The position numbers and the translations under genes were made by a program. A stretch of DNA of 64,000 nt from an uncultured Verrucomicrobiota bacterium. GTDB lineage: Bacteria > Verrucomicrobiota > Verrucomicrobiia > Limisphaerales > UBA9464. The notes under the pieces are model-generated. The model was not told the DNA's origin. It worked only from the letters and a program-made list of their open reading frames with translations, and searched no databases. The stretch spans positions 1-64,000 of the forward strand of contig CAIXUG010000012.1 of NCBI GenBank assembly GCA_903922605.1. The letters run 5' to 3'. Below, in pieces: positions 35,873 through 44,032 of this stretch. How positions within the stretch are numbered: the stretch's first letter is position 1; every line of letters starts with the position of its first letter.

Positions 35873-36442
35873 ATGCGATTTCTCTGGCTCCTGCTTCCGC
35901 TGCTGGCGCTTACCGCCTGCAAGACCACGCCGCGCACTATGGACTCGGCGAAAGATTACCGCGCGGAGCTGGCTCGGGTTGCCGCCCGGCCCACGGTCGC
36001 CCAGGGCAGCGAGGCCGAGCGGGCGGCGATTGCCCGCTTCAAGGATTTCCTTGGTGTGATGACCGAGGAATCGATCCGCGCAAAGACACGGCTCGTCTAT
36101 GCTCCCGACGCCTACCTCAACGACACGCTCAAGACCTCGCGCGGTGAGCCTGCCATCGAGAACTACTTCCTCGAGACGATGAAGAGTTCCGAAAGCGTCA
36201 CCGTGCAATTCGAGGATGTGGTCGAGTCGGGCGGCTTCTATTACTTCCGCTGGGTGATGGACGTGAAGATGAAGAAGATCCGGAAGGGGGAGACGATCCG
36301 GACCATCGGCATTACGCACATCCGCTTCGACGAGCAGGGCCGGGTGATCCTGCATCAGGATTACTGGGACAGCACCACGGGACTGTTCGAGCATGTGCCG
36401 GTGCTCGGCTCCGGCATCCGCGCCATCAAGGCGCGGCTCTGA
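35873..36442 (+). CDS. Putative lipoprotein, NTF2/SnoaL-like
   Basis: 189 residues from the ATG at 35873. Lipoprotein signal MRFLWLLLPLLALTAC with lipid-modified Cys16. The mature part (KDFLGVMTEESIRAKTRLVYAPDAYLNDTLKT, then IENYFLETMKSSESVTVQFEDVV and GRVILHQDYWDSTTGLFEHVPVLG) has the layout of an NTF2/SnoaL-like cone fold, as in nuclear transport factor 2 domain proteins annotated in proteobacteria. It lies 55 bases after the WD40 gene and may be the last operon member. Ligand unknown. Confidence 0.75.
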   Translation: MRFLWLLLPLLALTACKTTPRTMDSAKDYRAELARVAARPTVAQGSEAERAAIARFKDFLGVMTEESIRAKTRLVYAPDAYLNDTLKTSRGEPAIENYFLETMKSSESVTVQFEDVVESGGFYYFRWVMDVKMKKIRKGETIRTIGITHIRFDEQGRVILHQDYWDSTTGLFEHVPVLGSGIRAIKARL

Positions 36443-36515
36443 GGGCTTCGCTTTGCTGTTCACGATAGATTCCGAGCGGAGCGCAGCCGGAGGGCTGGCG
36501 TTTTGACAGGCCAGG

Positions 36516-36581
36516 GTAGCAGCCGAGGTGACGAGGCTCCATCTGAACCGGAAATTGGAGCCTCCTCACGTCGGCTGCTAC
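36516..36581. repeat. Palindromic dispersed repeat, copy 1
   Basis: Arms of 25 bases at 36516-36540 and 36557-36581, starting GTAGCAGCCGA on one strand and ending TCGGCTGCTAC. They pair with two mismatches around a 16-base loop. The same element occurs at 42377-42445. The copy lies in the 215-base gap before the flavoprotein gene, which otherwise shows nothing recognisable. Confidence 0.8.
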
Positions 36582-36657
36582 GAGCAGGGATGCAGGCCCG
36601 CAGCATCGGGCGCCACTCTGGGCTGGCCCCCGTGACGGGGAGTCGTAACCGTCCGGC

Positions 36658-37848
36658 GTGGAGTTTGATGTCATCGTCATTGGCGGCGGGGCGGCGGGGC
36701 TGTTTTGCGCCCGCACGGCCGGGCTGCGCGGACGCCGGGTGCTGCTGCTGGAGCACAACGCGCGTTGCGGGAACAAGATCCTCATCTCCGGCGGTGGCCG
36801 CTGCAACTTCACCAATCTCGGCGCGACCGCTGCCAACTACGTCACCAGCGGCAGCCCGCACTTCATGAAGTCGGCGCTCGCCCGCTACACGCCGCAGGAT
36901 TTTCTCGGGCTGGTCGAGCGGCATGGCATCGCGTGGCACGAGAAGAAGCTCGGCCAGCTCTTCTGTGACCAGAGCTCCAAGCAGATCCTGCAGCTGCTGG
37001 AGGACGAGTGCGCGGATGCGGGCGTGGATGTGCGGGTGAACTGCCGCGTCACCACCGTGCAGCGCAAGGATTCGGCGGCGTCCCAAGGATGGGAGGTCGC
37101 GACCTCCCTCAGTTCCTTCACCGCTGCGTCGCTCGTCATTGCCACGGGCGCGCTTTCGTTTCCCAAGCTGGGCGCGACGCCCTTCGGCTACGAACTGACG
37201 AAGCAGTTTGGCGTGAAGCTCGTCACGCCGCGTCCTGGGCTGGTGCCGTTCACCTGGGGACCGGCGGAGCGCGACCGCTTTGCCGAGCTGAGCGGCCTTT
37301 CCCTCGATTGCGTCGCCAGTGCCGGACCCGAGGCGCCGACCTTCCGCGAGAATCTGCTCTTCACCCATCGCGGTCTCAGCGGGCCGGCCATTCTCCAGAT
37401 TTCCAGCCACTGGCGCGCGGGCGAAGCCGTCCGGCTGAACCTGCTGCCGGAAGTTTCTGCCCTCGACCTCTTCGCCGCGAACCGGACCGGTGGCCGCGAG
37501 GTGAAGACTGCCTTACGGACGGTGCTGCCCGAGCGCTTCGTTCAGGCCTGGCTGGCCCAGCATGCGCCCACGCGGCCGATCGCGCAGCTGCCGCAGCGGG
37601 AGCTGGAGGCGCTCGCGCGTTCGCTGAACGCCTGGGAAGTCCGGCCGGCCGGCGACGAGGGCTATCCCAAGGCCGAGGTCACGGTGGGCGGCGTGGACAC
37701 CGGTGAACTCTCTTCGAAGACGATGGAGTGCCGCGCCGTGCCCGGACTGTTTTTCATCGGCGAGGTCGTGGACGTGACGGGCTGGCTGGGCGGCTACAAT
37801 TTCCAATGGGCCTGGGCGAGCGGACATGCGGCGGGGCAGGCGGCGTAG
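36658..37848 (+). CDS. BaiN/HI0933-like FAD-dependent oxidoreductase
   Basis: 396 residues from a GTG start. FAD-binding Rossmann motif at the very N-terminus (DVIVIGGGAAGLFCARTAG), followed by RVLLLEHNARCGNKILISGGGRCNFTN, the signature of the HI0933/YhiN/BaiN family. A second conserved GALSFPKLGATPFGYEL and a C-terminal AEVTVGGVDTGELSSKTMEC...GLFFIGEVVDVTGWLGGYNFQWAWASG complete it. Members reduce or oxidise varied substrates; BaiN itself acts in bile acid metabolism, but most have no known substrate. A terminator follows immediately. Confidence 0.92.
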   Translation: MEFDVIVIGGGAAGLFCARTAGLRGRRVLLLEHNARCGNKILISGGGRCNFTNLGATAANYVTSGSPHFMKSALARYTPQDFLGLVERHGIAWHEKKLGQLFCDQSSKQILQLLEDECADAGVDVRVNCRVTTVQRKDSAASQGWEVATSLSSFTAASLVIATGALSFPKLGATPFGYELTKQFGVKLVTPRPGLVPFTWGPAERDRFAELSGLSLDCVASAGPEAPTFRENLLFTHRGLSGPAILQISSHWRAGEAVRLNLLPEVSALDLFAANRTGGREVKTALRTVLPERFVQAWLAQHAPTRPIAQLPQRELEALARSLNAWEVRPAGDEGYPKAEVTVGGVDTGELSSKTMECRAVPGLFFIGEVVDVTGWLGGYNFQWAWASGHAAGQAA

Positions 37849-37849
37849 G

Positions 37850-37869
37850 ACGGGCGGCCCGCCCGTTTT
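37850..37869 (+). terminator. Rho-independent terminator after the flavoprotein gene
   Basis: A 7-bp stem ACGGGCG/CGCCCGT (37850-37856 and 37860-37866) with a 3-base loop, followed by TTTC. It starts two bases after the TAG of the flavoprotein gene. The T-run is short. Confidence 0.65.
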
Positions 37870-37978
37870 CCATATTCGTGTTTGTTGAGCATCCGGAAAC
37901 AGAACGGGGGAAAAGATCAGAAGACGGGCGAGAGGCTCCGTCCTACTTGGCAGGGCAAAGCTGACGCTTCGGATAGAT

Positions 37979-38025
37979 TGGCGCACGGCAGGACTTGAAC
38001 CTGTACGCCTTACGGCACTTCCTAC
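37979..38025 (-). pseudogene. 3' fragment of a tRNA, tRNA-Leu-like
   Basis: Read on the minus strand: a long variable arm (AAGTGCCGTAAGGCGT), a T-arm ACAGG-TTCAAGT-CCTGC, then CGTGCGC-CA. The class II variable arm and T-loop TTCAAGT resemble the 3' half of a bacterial tRNA-Leu. The outer T-stem pair is A-C, and the sequence to the right (38026-38090) holds no matching GCGCACG acceptor strand, D-arm or anticodon arm. It is therefore a fragment, possibly an old attachment site. No integrase is nearby. Confidence 0.55.
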
Positions 38026-38130
38026 CGACGAGCGGCAGCCGAGGCCCATCACCAAGTGGACACAGCGGCGCCGCACCGGAACGATTCCGCCATTTGCCTT
38101 TCCGGCACGGGTAAGCATCCTCCGCGGCGC

Positions 38131-39309
38131 ATGAGCAAACCGTCTGCCTCCAAGATTTCGAAGAAGTTCGCCGCCTACCCGCGCCTCAACCCTTTTGGTG
38201 TCGGCAAAGATATTTCCGCCGCCGACCTGATCGACCAGTCCATGCTCGCCTACAACGGCGGGCGCCTGCGCGAGGCCGCGCAGCTGCTCGCGAAGAAGAT
38301 GCTGCCGGACGACGGTTTCATCGGCATGAGCCTCACCGGTGCCCTCACCCCGGCGGGCCTTGGCAAGAGCTGCCTCATTCCGCTGATGAAGGGCGGCTAT
38401 GTGGACTGGATCATCTCCACCGGCGCGAACCTTTATCACGATCTGCACTTCGGCCTGGATATGCAGCTCCACAGCGGCACGCCGTTCCTCGACGACGTGG
38501 AACTGCACGGCGAGGGCGTCATCCGGATCTACGACGTGCTGTTCGACTACAACGTCCTGCTCGACACCGACGCCTTCGTCCGCGAGGTCATCCAGGGACC
38601 TGAATTTCAGCGGACGATGGGCACCGACGAGTTCCATTACCTCCTTGGCAAGTACGTCGCCGCGCGGCAGAAGAAGCTCGGGATCAAGGACAGCTCCGTG
38701 CTCGCGACCGCCTACGAGTGCGGCATCCCCATCTTCACCAGCAGCCCGGGCGACAGCTCCATCGGCATGAACGTCGCCGCGATGGCGATGCGCGGCTCGT
38801 TGCTCCTGCCCGACGTGAACCGCGACGTGAACCAGACCGCCGGCATCGTCTATCACGCCAAGAGCACGGGTCACACGAGCAGCGTGTTCATCCTCGGGGG
38901 CGGCAGCCCGAAGAATTTCATGCTCCAGACCGAGCCGCAGATCCAGGAGGTCATGGGCATCCAGGAAAAGGGCCACGATTACTTCTTGCAGTGCACCGAC
39001 GCGCGCCCGGACACCGGCGGCCTGAGCGGCGCGACGCCCGCCGAGGCGGTCAGCTGGGGCAAGGTCGATCCCGACAAGCTGCCCGACTCCGTCGTGTGCT
39101 ACACCGACACCACCATCTCACTGCCGCTGCTCACCGCCTACGTCACGGCGCGCGTGAAGCCCCGCAAGCTCAAGCGCCTGTACGACCACCGCGACGCGAT
39201 CCTCGACACGGTGAAGCAGAAGTATCTCGCCACCGGCACGATCTCCAAGGTGGTTACGAGCCGGAAGGTCGCGAAGCGCGCGAGCAGTGTGGGGCTGAAG
39301 AAAAAATAA
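38131..39309 (+). CDS. Deoxyhypusine synthase-like protein (probable homospermidine/polyamine synthase)
   Basis: 392 residues from the ATG at 38131. The sequence follows the DHS fold: an N-terminal [22 protein letters not shown] segment ([18 protein letters not shown]), [45 protein letters not shown] (in parts: [14 protein letters not shown]), [30 protein letters not shown] and the active-site-type [10 protein letters not shown] with Lys at about residue 311. That lysine forms the covalent imine in eukaryotic and archaeal DHS. Bacteria lack eIF5A, and bacterial homologues are thought to make homospermidine or related polyamines from spermidine and NAD. This function is inferred. Confidence 0.88.
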   Translation: MSKPSASKISKKFAAYPRLNPFGVGKDISAADLIDQSMLAYNGGRLREAAQLLAKKMLPDDGFIGMSLTGALTPAGLGKSCLIPLMKGGYVDWIISTGANLYHDLHFGLDMQLHSGTPFLDDVELHGEGVIRIYDVLFDYNVLLDTDAFVREVIQGPEFQRTMGTDEFHYLLGKYVAARQKKLGIKDSSVLATAYECGIPIFTSSPGDSSIGMNVAAMAMRGSLLLPDVNRDVNQTAGIVYHAKSTGHTSSVFILGGGSPKNFMLQTEPQIQEVMGIQEKGHDYFLQCTDARPDTGGLSGATPAEAVSWGKVDPDKLPDSVVCYTDTTISLPLLTAYVTARVKPRKLKRLYDHRDAILDTVKQKYLATGTISKVVTSRKVAKRASSVGLKKK

Positions 39310-39313
39310 ACTA

Positions 39314-39359
39314 AGCGCGGAGCGGGGAGCGACAAGCGGAGAGCGGAGAGCGGAGAGCG
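39314..39359. repeat. Heptad tandem repeat
   Basis: Six and a half 7-base units of AGCGGAG or near variants (AGCGCGG, AGCGGGG, AGCGACA, then three exact AGCGGAG and AGCG). It begins four bases after the preceding stop codon. Confidence 0.8.
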
Positions 39360-39446
39360 TTTTGGTGCGCCGGTGCTCCGGCGCTTTGCACGGGGGGATG
39401 TCTTGGCCTCCGGCTGCTCCGGTTACACTCGCCTGCCCCGACCAAA

Positions 39447-39464
39447 GCGGCGCAGCAGCGCCGC
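39447..39464. repeat. Short perfect hairpin
   Basis: GCGGCGC and GCGCCGC flank AGCA. It lies in the 286-base gap between the deoxyhypusine-synthase-like and kinase genes. No T-run follows, so a terminator is unlikely; the remainder of the gap shows nothing recognisable except the heptad repeat. Confidence 0.5.
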
Positions 39465-39595
39465 ACTCCAAAACCTTGCGGACTTCGTGGCAGGGCTTGA
39501 GCCAGCCGAGTGCTGGTGGATGAAAAATTTCACCGAATCCTGGTAACGCCCGGCGGAAAATGCTTCTGGGGCTGGTAGTGAATGACTACAAGCCC

Positions 39596-41602
39596 ATGAG
39601 CACTCCCTTGAACGAACCGAAGCCATGCCCCAGTTGCGGGCGCGCTTTGCCCGCCGGCGCGTTGGCCGGCCTGTGCCCGGCTTGCTTGCTGGCTCAGGGA
39701 GCACAAACCGATCCGGGCGGCCCGGCGGACGCTCCCCGCTTTGTACCGCCGCCGGTTGAGACCATCGCAAGGCTGTTCCCGCAGTTGGAAATCCTTGGCC
39801 TGCTGGGCGCGGGTGGTATGGGCGCGGTGTACAAGGCCCGGCAGCCGGTGCTCGACCGGTGGGTGGCGCTCAAGGTTCTTCCCGCCGGCGGCCCGAATGC
39901 GGCCAACTTCGCCGAGCGTTTCAACCGCGAGGCCCGGGCGCTCGCCCGGCTGAGCCATCCGAACATCGTGGCCGTCCACGAGTTCGGGCAGGTGGAAGGG
40001 CTGCACTTTTTCCTTATGGAGTTCGTGGATGGCACGAATCTCCGCCAGCTCGAACAGGCCGAACGGCTGTCGCCGCGCGTCGCGTTGCAGCTCATCCCGC
40101 AGATTTGTGACGCGCTGCAATACGCCCACGACGAGGGGGTCGTGCACCGGGATATCAAGCCCGAGAACGTGTTGGTGGACCGCAAGAGCCGGGTGAAGAT
40201 CGCCGACTTCGGTCTCGCGAAGATTCTGGGGCGTGATCCTGAGGAGCAGCGGCTCACGCTCGACGGCCAGGTGATGGGCACGCCCCACTACATGGCGCCG
40301 GAGCAGGTGGAGCATCCGCTCTCAGTCGATCACCGGGCGGACATCTATTCGCTGGGCGTGGTCTTCTACGAGATGCTGACCGGCGACCTGCCCATCGGAA
40401 AATTCTCGCCGCCCTCCCGCAAGGTGCAGGTGGACGTGCGGTTCGACGAGATCGTGCTGCGGGCGCTGGAGAACGATCCGGCGCGGCGCTACCAGCATGC
40501 CAGCGAGGTGAAATCCCAGATGGCGACCGTTACCGGGACACCGGCCTCCGAGACACCACGGCCGGCGGCGCAGCCTGAATCCGAGGTTTCTCGGGGCACC
40601 GGTTGGAAACCGAAGGTCCTGGGGTTGGCGGTGGCTTTTTGCCTGTTTACGCTGGCTTTCTCCTTCCTCTCCAAGGGGACGGGCGGCCTGTTCATGGGTT
40701 GGCTGGGAGTCGCTGGCTGGCAAAGCGGCGTGGCGCGGATGGTCATTTTCGGGCTGCTCCTCACCGCCGGCATTCGCCACACTCTGAAGCAGCTGTGGCG
40801 GACTCCCCAATCGCTTGCGCCCGGCGGCACTGCGGTTCTCCCGCCTCGGGCTCCATGGTGGCGTGCCTGTGCAGTCGTGCTGACGGGGCTCATCCTGCTC
40901 GCTGCATTCTGTTCGATATTCCCGAACCGCTGGGTGTTGCAACACGTGGGCGGAATGCCGGATCGCCCGCTTCCCACCTTCATGCCACCGGTAGTCGACG
41001 AGCCCGCGGACTTGCGTGCCGCCAAAGCGCACCTGGCCGAGCTGCGGGTGAACTTTGGCGAGGAGCATCCCAGCGTACAGCAGGCGCTCGCACGGATTAC
41101 GGAGCTGGAACGCCTGACTCGCGAACAGCCCCAAACTCGCGCCGATCTGCGCGAGGCCAAAGCCCGCCTCGCCGAGCTGCGGGTGACGTTCGGGGAAGGA
41201 CATCCCAGCGTGCAGGCAGTGCAGGCGCGGATCACCGAACTGGAACGCCTGAGCCGTGAAGAGCCCAAGGCTCCGGCGGACCTTCGGGAAGCCGCGGCGC
41301 ATCTGGCCGAGTTGCGGGTGAACTTTGGCGAGGAGCACCCCAGCGTGCAGCAGGCTCAGGCGCGGCTCACAGCACTGTTACAGATGATCCGTAGGGAGCC
41401 CATGGAAAGCGAGGATTCCCCGGAAGCGCTGGCGAGGCGGGCGCGATTGGTGGAGCAGCAACGTTTGGCCCTGTCGGCCCAATTGCGAGTGGAAAAGACC
41501 CATCTCGCAGAGCTGCGGGTGACGCATGGGGAACAGGACCCGGAGGTTCAACGGCAACTCGTGCTGATCAAGACACTGGAAGACAAGTTGCTTGAACTCT
41601 GA
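39596..41602 (+). CDS. Membrane serine/threonine protein kinase with zinc-ribbon start and C-terminal repeats
   Basis: 668 residues from the ATG at 39596. Residues ~8-35 hold two Cys pairs (PCPSCG and CPACL), probably a zinc ribbon. The kinase domain (~60-320) has the glycine loop LLGAGGMGAVYKA, the lysine in VALKVL, HRDIKPENVL, ADFGLAK and GTPHYMAPEQ, so it should be active. Hydrophobic segments near 345-445 (VLGLAVAFCLFTLAFSFL, MVIFGLLLTAGI, VVLTGLILLAAFCSIF) anchor it in the membrane. Residues 472-606 are three 45-residue repeats, with a fourth partial one to the end. It overlaps the ECF sigma gene downstream, a pairing seen in PVC genomes, suggesting a signalling circuit. Confidence 0.93.
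   Translation: MSTPLNEPKPCPSCGRALPAGALAGLCPACLLAQGAQTDPGGPADAPRFVPPPVETIARLFPQLEILGLLGAGGMGAVYKARQPVLDRWVALKVLPAGGPNAANFAERFNREARALARLSHPNIVAVHEFGQVEGLHFFLMEFVDGTNLRQLEQAERLSPRVALQLIPQICDALQYAHDEGVVHRDIKPENVLVDRKSRVKIADFGLAKILGRDPEEQRLTLDGQVMGTPHYMAPEQVEHPLSVDHRADIYSLGVVFYEMLTGDLPIGKFSPPSRKVQVDVRFDEIVLRALENDPARRYQHASEVKSQMATVTGTPASETPRPAAQPESEVSRGTGWKPKVLGLAVAFCLFTLAFSFLSKGTGGLFMGWLGVAGWQSGVARMVIFGLLLTAGIRHTLKQLWRTPQSLAPGGTAVLPPRAPWWRACAVVLTGLILLAAFCSIFPNRWVLQHVGGMPDRPLPTFMPPVVDEPADLRAAKAHLAELRVNFGEEHPSVQQALARITELERLTREQPQTRADLREAKARLAELRVTFGEGHPSVQAVQARITELERLSREEPKAPADLREAAAHLAELRVNFGEEHPSVQQAQARLTALLQMIRREPMESEDSPEALARRARLVEQQRLALSAQLRVEKTHLAELRVTHGEQDPEVQRQLVLIKTLEDKLLEL
41009..41413 (+). 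repeat. Three 135-base coding repeats in the kinase gene
   Basis: Units start at 41009, 41144 and 41279, each beginning with an Asp-Leu-Arg codon trio and encoding AHLAELRV-FGE-HPSVQ followed by a helical ITELERL. A degenerate fourth copy of the core (THLAELRVTHGEQDPEVQ) lies at about 41490-41600. The spacing is exactly 45 codons. Confidence 0.85.
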
Positions 41603-42341
41603 ACGACCAACCCCTGCCTTCGCTCCACAGGCGGATGTTTTCGTCACCACGCGCTGGACGGTGGTCCTGCAGGCCGGGCGGCAATCGTCGCCGCATTCCG
41701 ACCAGGCGCTGGCCGAGCTGTGCCAGACCTACTGGTACCCGCTCTACGCCTACGTGCGCCGGCAGGGGAAGACGAAGGAGGATGCGGAGGATCTGGTACA
41801 GTCGTTCTTCGCGCGTTTTCTGGAGCGCAACTACCTGGAAGGGCTGGCGGCCGAGCGGGGGAAGTTCCGCGCCTTCCTACTCGCGTCGCTGAAAAACTTT
41901 CTGGCGAACGAATGGGACCGGTCGCAGCGGCAGAAGCGTGGAGGTGGTGTGGAACACCTCTCGCTCAACTGGCAGGATGCGGACGACCGTTTCCATCTCG
42001 ATCCGCCGGACCCGGCCAGCCCCGACCGCACGTTCGACCGCGAATGGGCGATGGCGCTACTTGAACGTGTCGTCGGGCGCCTGCGCACGGAGTGCGTGGC
42101 CGATGGCAAGGGGCGGCTGTTCGAGCAGGCGAGGGGCTTTCTGATGGTGGGGCAGGAGGTCATTCCGTATGCGCAGGCCGCGGCGGAACTGGGCTTGGAC
42201 GAAGGGACGGTCCGCGTGGCCGTGCATCGCCTGCGCAAGCGCTACCGCGAGCTGCTCCGGGACGAAATCGCGCAGACGCTCGACGATCCGGCGCAGGTGG
42301 CAGAGGAACTGCGCTCACTGCAGGCGGCACTGGCGGGTTGA
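41592..42341 (+). CDS. ECF-type RNA polymerase sigma factor
   Basis: 249 residues starting with TTG at 41592, inside the end of the kinase gene. No better in-frame start was seen before the conserved FVTTRWTVVLQAG. Sigma region 2 is around residues 30-110 (LAELCQTYWYPLYAYVRRQGKTKEDAEDLVQSFF in parts, then KFRAFLLASLKNFLANEWDR). Region 4 is around 190-220 (YAQAAAELGLDEGTVRVAVHRLRKRYRELLR), a helix-turn-helix for the -35 element. This is the PVC/acidobacterial type that accompanies serine/threonine kinases. The kinase may control it, which is inference from gene overlap. Confidence 0.9.
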   Translation: MNSERPTPAFAPQADVFVTTRWTVVLQAGRQSSPHSDQALAELCQTYWYPLYAYVRRQGKTKEDAEDLVQSFFARFLERNYLEGLAAERGKFRAFLLASLKNFLANEWDRSQRQKRGGGVEHLSLNWQDADDRFHLDPPDPASPDRTFDREWAMALLERVVGRLRTECVADGKGRLFEQARGFLMVGQEVIPYAQAAAELGLDEGTVRVAVHRLRKRYRELLRDEIAQTLDDPAQVAEELRSLQAALAG

Positions 42342-42376
42342 GGACGGCTCACCTGTGTGGAAGCCCTTTCCAGTTT

Positions 42377-42445
42377 CGTAGCAGCCGACGTGAGGAGGCT
42401 CTGCCATGGAATGAAAAATGGAGCCTCCTCACGTCGGCTGCTACG
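42377..42445. repeat. Palindromic dispersed repeat, copy 2
   Basis: Perfect 25-base arms at 42377-42401 and 42421-42445 around a 19-base loop. The arms begin CGTAGCAGCCGACG and end CGTCGGCTGCTACG. It is the same element as at 36516-36581, with a different loop, and lies in the 183-base gap between the sigma factor and ThuA genes. Confidence 0.88.
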
Positions 42446-42524
42446 CGGGGAAGGATGTTCTGGGCCGAACTTGGCTTCTGCGGAAGCGTTGACGGACGGT
42501 CCGGCGGCCTCCTAGCGTCGGCGC

Positions 42525-43286
42525 ATGTCGTCCCGCGCCTTTGTTTCCGCCCTGCTCCTGCTGCTCGCCCTGATCGCGCCCGGTTGCGCCATCGTGGAAA
42601 AGGAGGCCCGTCCGCTCCATGCGCTGCTGATCACAGGCGGGTGCTGCCACAATTACGCCTTCCAGAGCGCGCAGCTCACGAACGCCGTGGCAAAGTACGC
42701 CAAAGTCGAGTGGACCATCGTCATGGAAGGCGGCACCGGCACCAAGGCGGAGATCCCGCTTTACAGCAATCCGGACTGGGCGAAGGGCTATGACGTGATC
42801 GTCCACAATGAGTGCTTTGCCGACACGACCTCGCCCGAATACATCCGCCAGATCACGCGGGTACACCAGGCGGGGGTGCCGGCGGTGGTGATCCACTGCG
42901 CCATGCACACCTATCGGGCGACGGCGATTGATGACTGGCGGGAATTCCTCGGTGTGACCAGCCGGCGGCATGACCACATGAGCAACTACCCGGTGAAGAA
43001 AGTCCTCCCGGTGAACCCCATCGTGAAGAACATGCCTGAGATTTGGACCACCCCGAAGGACGAGCTCTACGTCATCGAGAAGCTCTGGCCGAACTCGCAG
43101 GCACTCGCGACCTCGGTGAGCGAGCAGGATGGAAAGACGTATCCGGTGGCGTGGATCAGCCAATACGGCAAGGCGCGTGTCTTCGGCACGACGTTCGGCC
43201 ATTCGGACGAGACCTTCAGTGATCCGGTGTACCTCGACTATCTGAGCCGGGGCCTGCTGTGGGCGGCTGGCCACCCGGTGGAGTAA
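42525..43286 (+). CDS. ThuA-domain lipoprotein
   Basis: 253 residues. Lipoprotein signal with LIAPGC, lipid-modified Cys near residue 21. The ThuA-like glutamine-amidotransferase fold is shown by LHALLITGGCCHNY, YDVIVHNECFAD, AGVPAVVIHCAMHTYRA, FLGVTSRRHDHM and PVAWISQYGKARVFGTTFGHSDETF. In rhizobia ThuA takes part in trehalose utilisation through 3-keto intermediates with a Gfo/Idh/MocA-type ThuB, and genes of that type lie at 24806 and 44033. Whether they work together here is unknown. Location: periplasmic face of a membrane. Confidence 0.9.
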   Translation: MSSRAFVSALLLLLALIAPGCAIVEKEARPLHALLITGGCCHNYAFQSAQLTNAVAKYAKVEWTIVMEGGTGTKAEIPLYSNPDWAKGYDVIVHNECFADTTSPEYIRQITRVHQAGVPAVVIHCAMHTYRATAIDDWREFLGVTSRRHDHMSNYPVKKVLPVNPIVKNMPEIWTTPKDELYVIEKLWPNSQALATSVSEQDGKTYPVAWISQYGKARVFGTTFGHSDETFSDPVYLDYLSRGLLWAAGHPVE

Positions 43287-43303
43287 GCCGGCTTCAGGCC
43301 GCT

Positions 43304-43711
43304 TCAGCTCCGGGCGGTGAGCGCCTTGGCGATCTGCTTCTGCAGTTCGGTGAAGGGGAACGGTTTGGCCAGTACGGCCACGGCACCGAGATTTTCCGCG
43401 AGGTGGAGATAGTCGCGCGCATCAATCCGTCCGCCGCCTGAGATGGCGATGATGGGCAGTTTGGGATGGGACCGGCGCAACGCGGAGATCGTTTCCAGGC
43501 CCTCCTTGTTGGGCATCACGATGTCCAGAATGACCAAGTCGGGAGTTTCCTGCCTCAGCCAGTCGATGGCCTCGTTTCCATCGCCCGCCAAGGCGACGGT
43601 ATGGCCGGCATGCACCAGCTGCTTGCCCAACGCATCCCGAAAATCGGGATCGTCATCGACGAGTAGCAGGCGCGTCTTCTTGTCTGCGCGAATCGGTGCC
43701 GGACTGTTCAT
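43304..43711 (-). CDS. Single-domain response regulator (receiver only)
   Basis: 135 residues forming one receiver domain. Acidic pocket LLVDDDPDF at residues 16-24, phosphoacceptor D63 in DLVILDIVMP, Ser91 in IIAISGGG and Lys116 in VLAKPF. No output domain is present, so it would act by protein contact or as a phosphate shuttle, CheY- or Spo0F-like. No histidine kinase is in the window. Convergent with the ThuA gene. Confidence 0.92.
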   Translation of the reverse strand: MNSPAPIRADKKTRLLLVDDDPDFRDALGKQLVHAGHTVALAGDGNEAIDWLRQETPDLVILDIVMPNKEGLETISALRRSHPKLPIIAISGGGRIDARDYLHLAENLGAVAVLAKPFPFTELQKQIAKALTARS

Positions 43712-44032
43712 TCTGAGACTGGAGGGCTGATCGCTTCAAACGGCATCAAATCCTCCATGGCAAGTTTTAAGTCTGACTACAGGAAACCGCATCTTGTCGC
43801 CGGCAGCAAGTGGCGTGTTGCGGGTTGCCATCATACCGGATGCAGCCGATATGGGCTCCGGTCGCCCTTCTTCCTCTGACCATGTTGGTTGGACATCGGC
43901 CAAGTGGAATGATGGCTGTAGGAAAAAGTTCATGCGTGAGCGCAAAACTGGGGCTGGGCGGGGCAAACCTCGCCGGCGGCATCTGTGAGTCCTTGTAACG
44001 GCCCGCCGCCGCCGCCTAGCCTCCGCACATTC
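43712..44032. other. Intergenic region between divergent genes
   Basis: 321 bases between the minus-strand receiver and the plus-strand oxidoreductase. Open frames here are short and overlap on both strands without family resemblance. Promoters for both genes presumably lie here, but no convincing box was identified. Confidence 0.5.

Noticed and set aside
37979-38060. Complete tRNA gene on the minus strand
   Set aside because: No acceptor 5' strand, D-arm or anticodon stem can be built; only the 3' half is present.
41009-41413. Regular repeats that might suggest a CRISPR array or similar
   Set aside because: They are in frame, 135 bases long without spacers, and encode part of a kinase.
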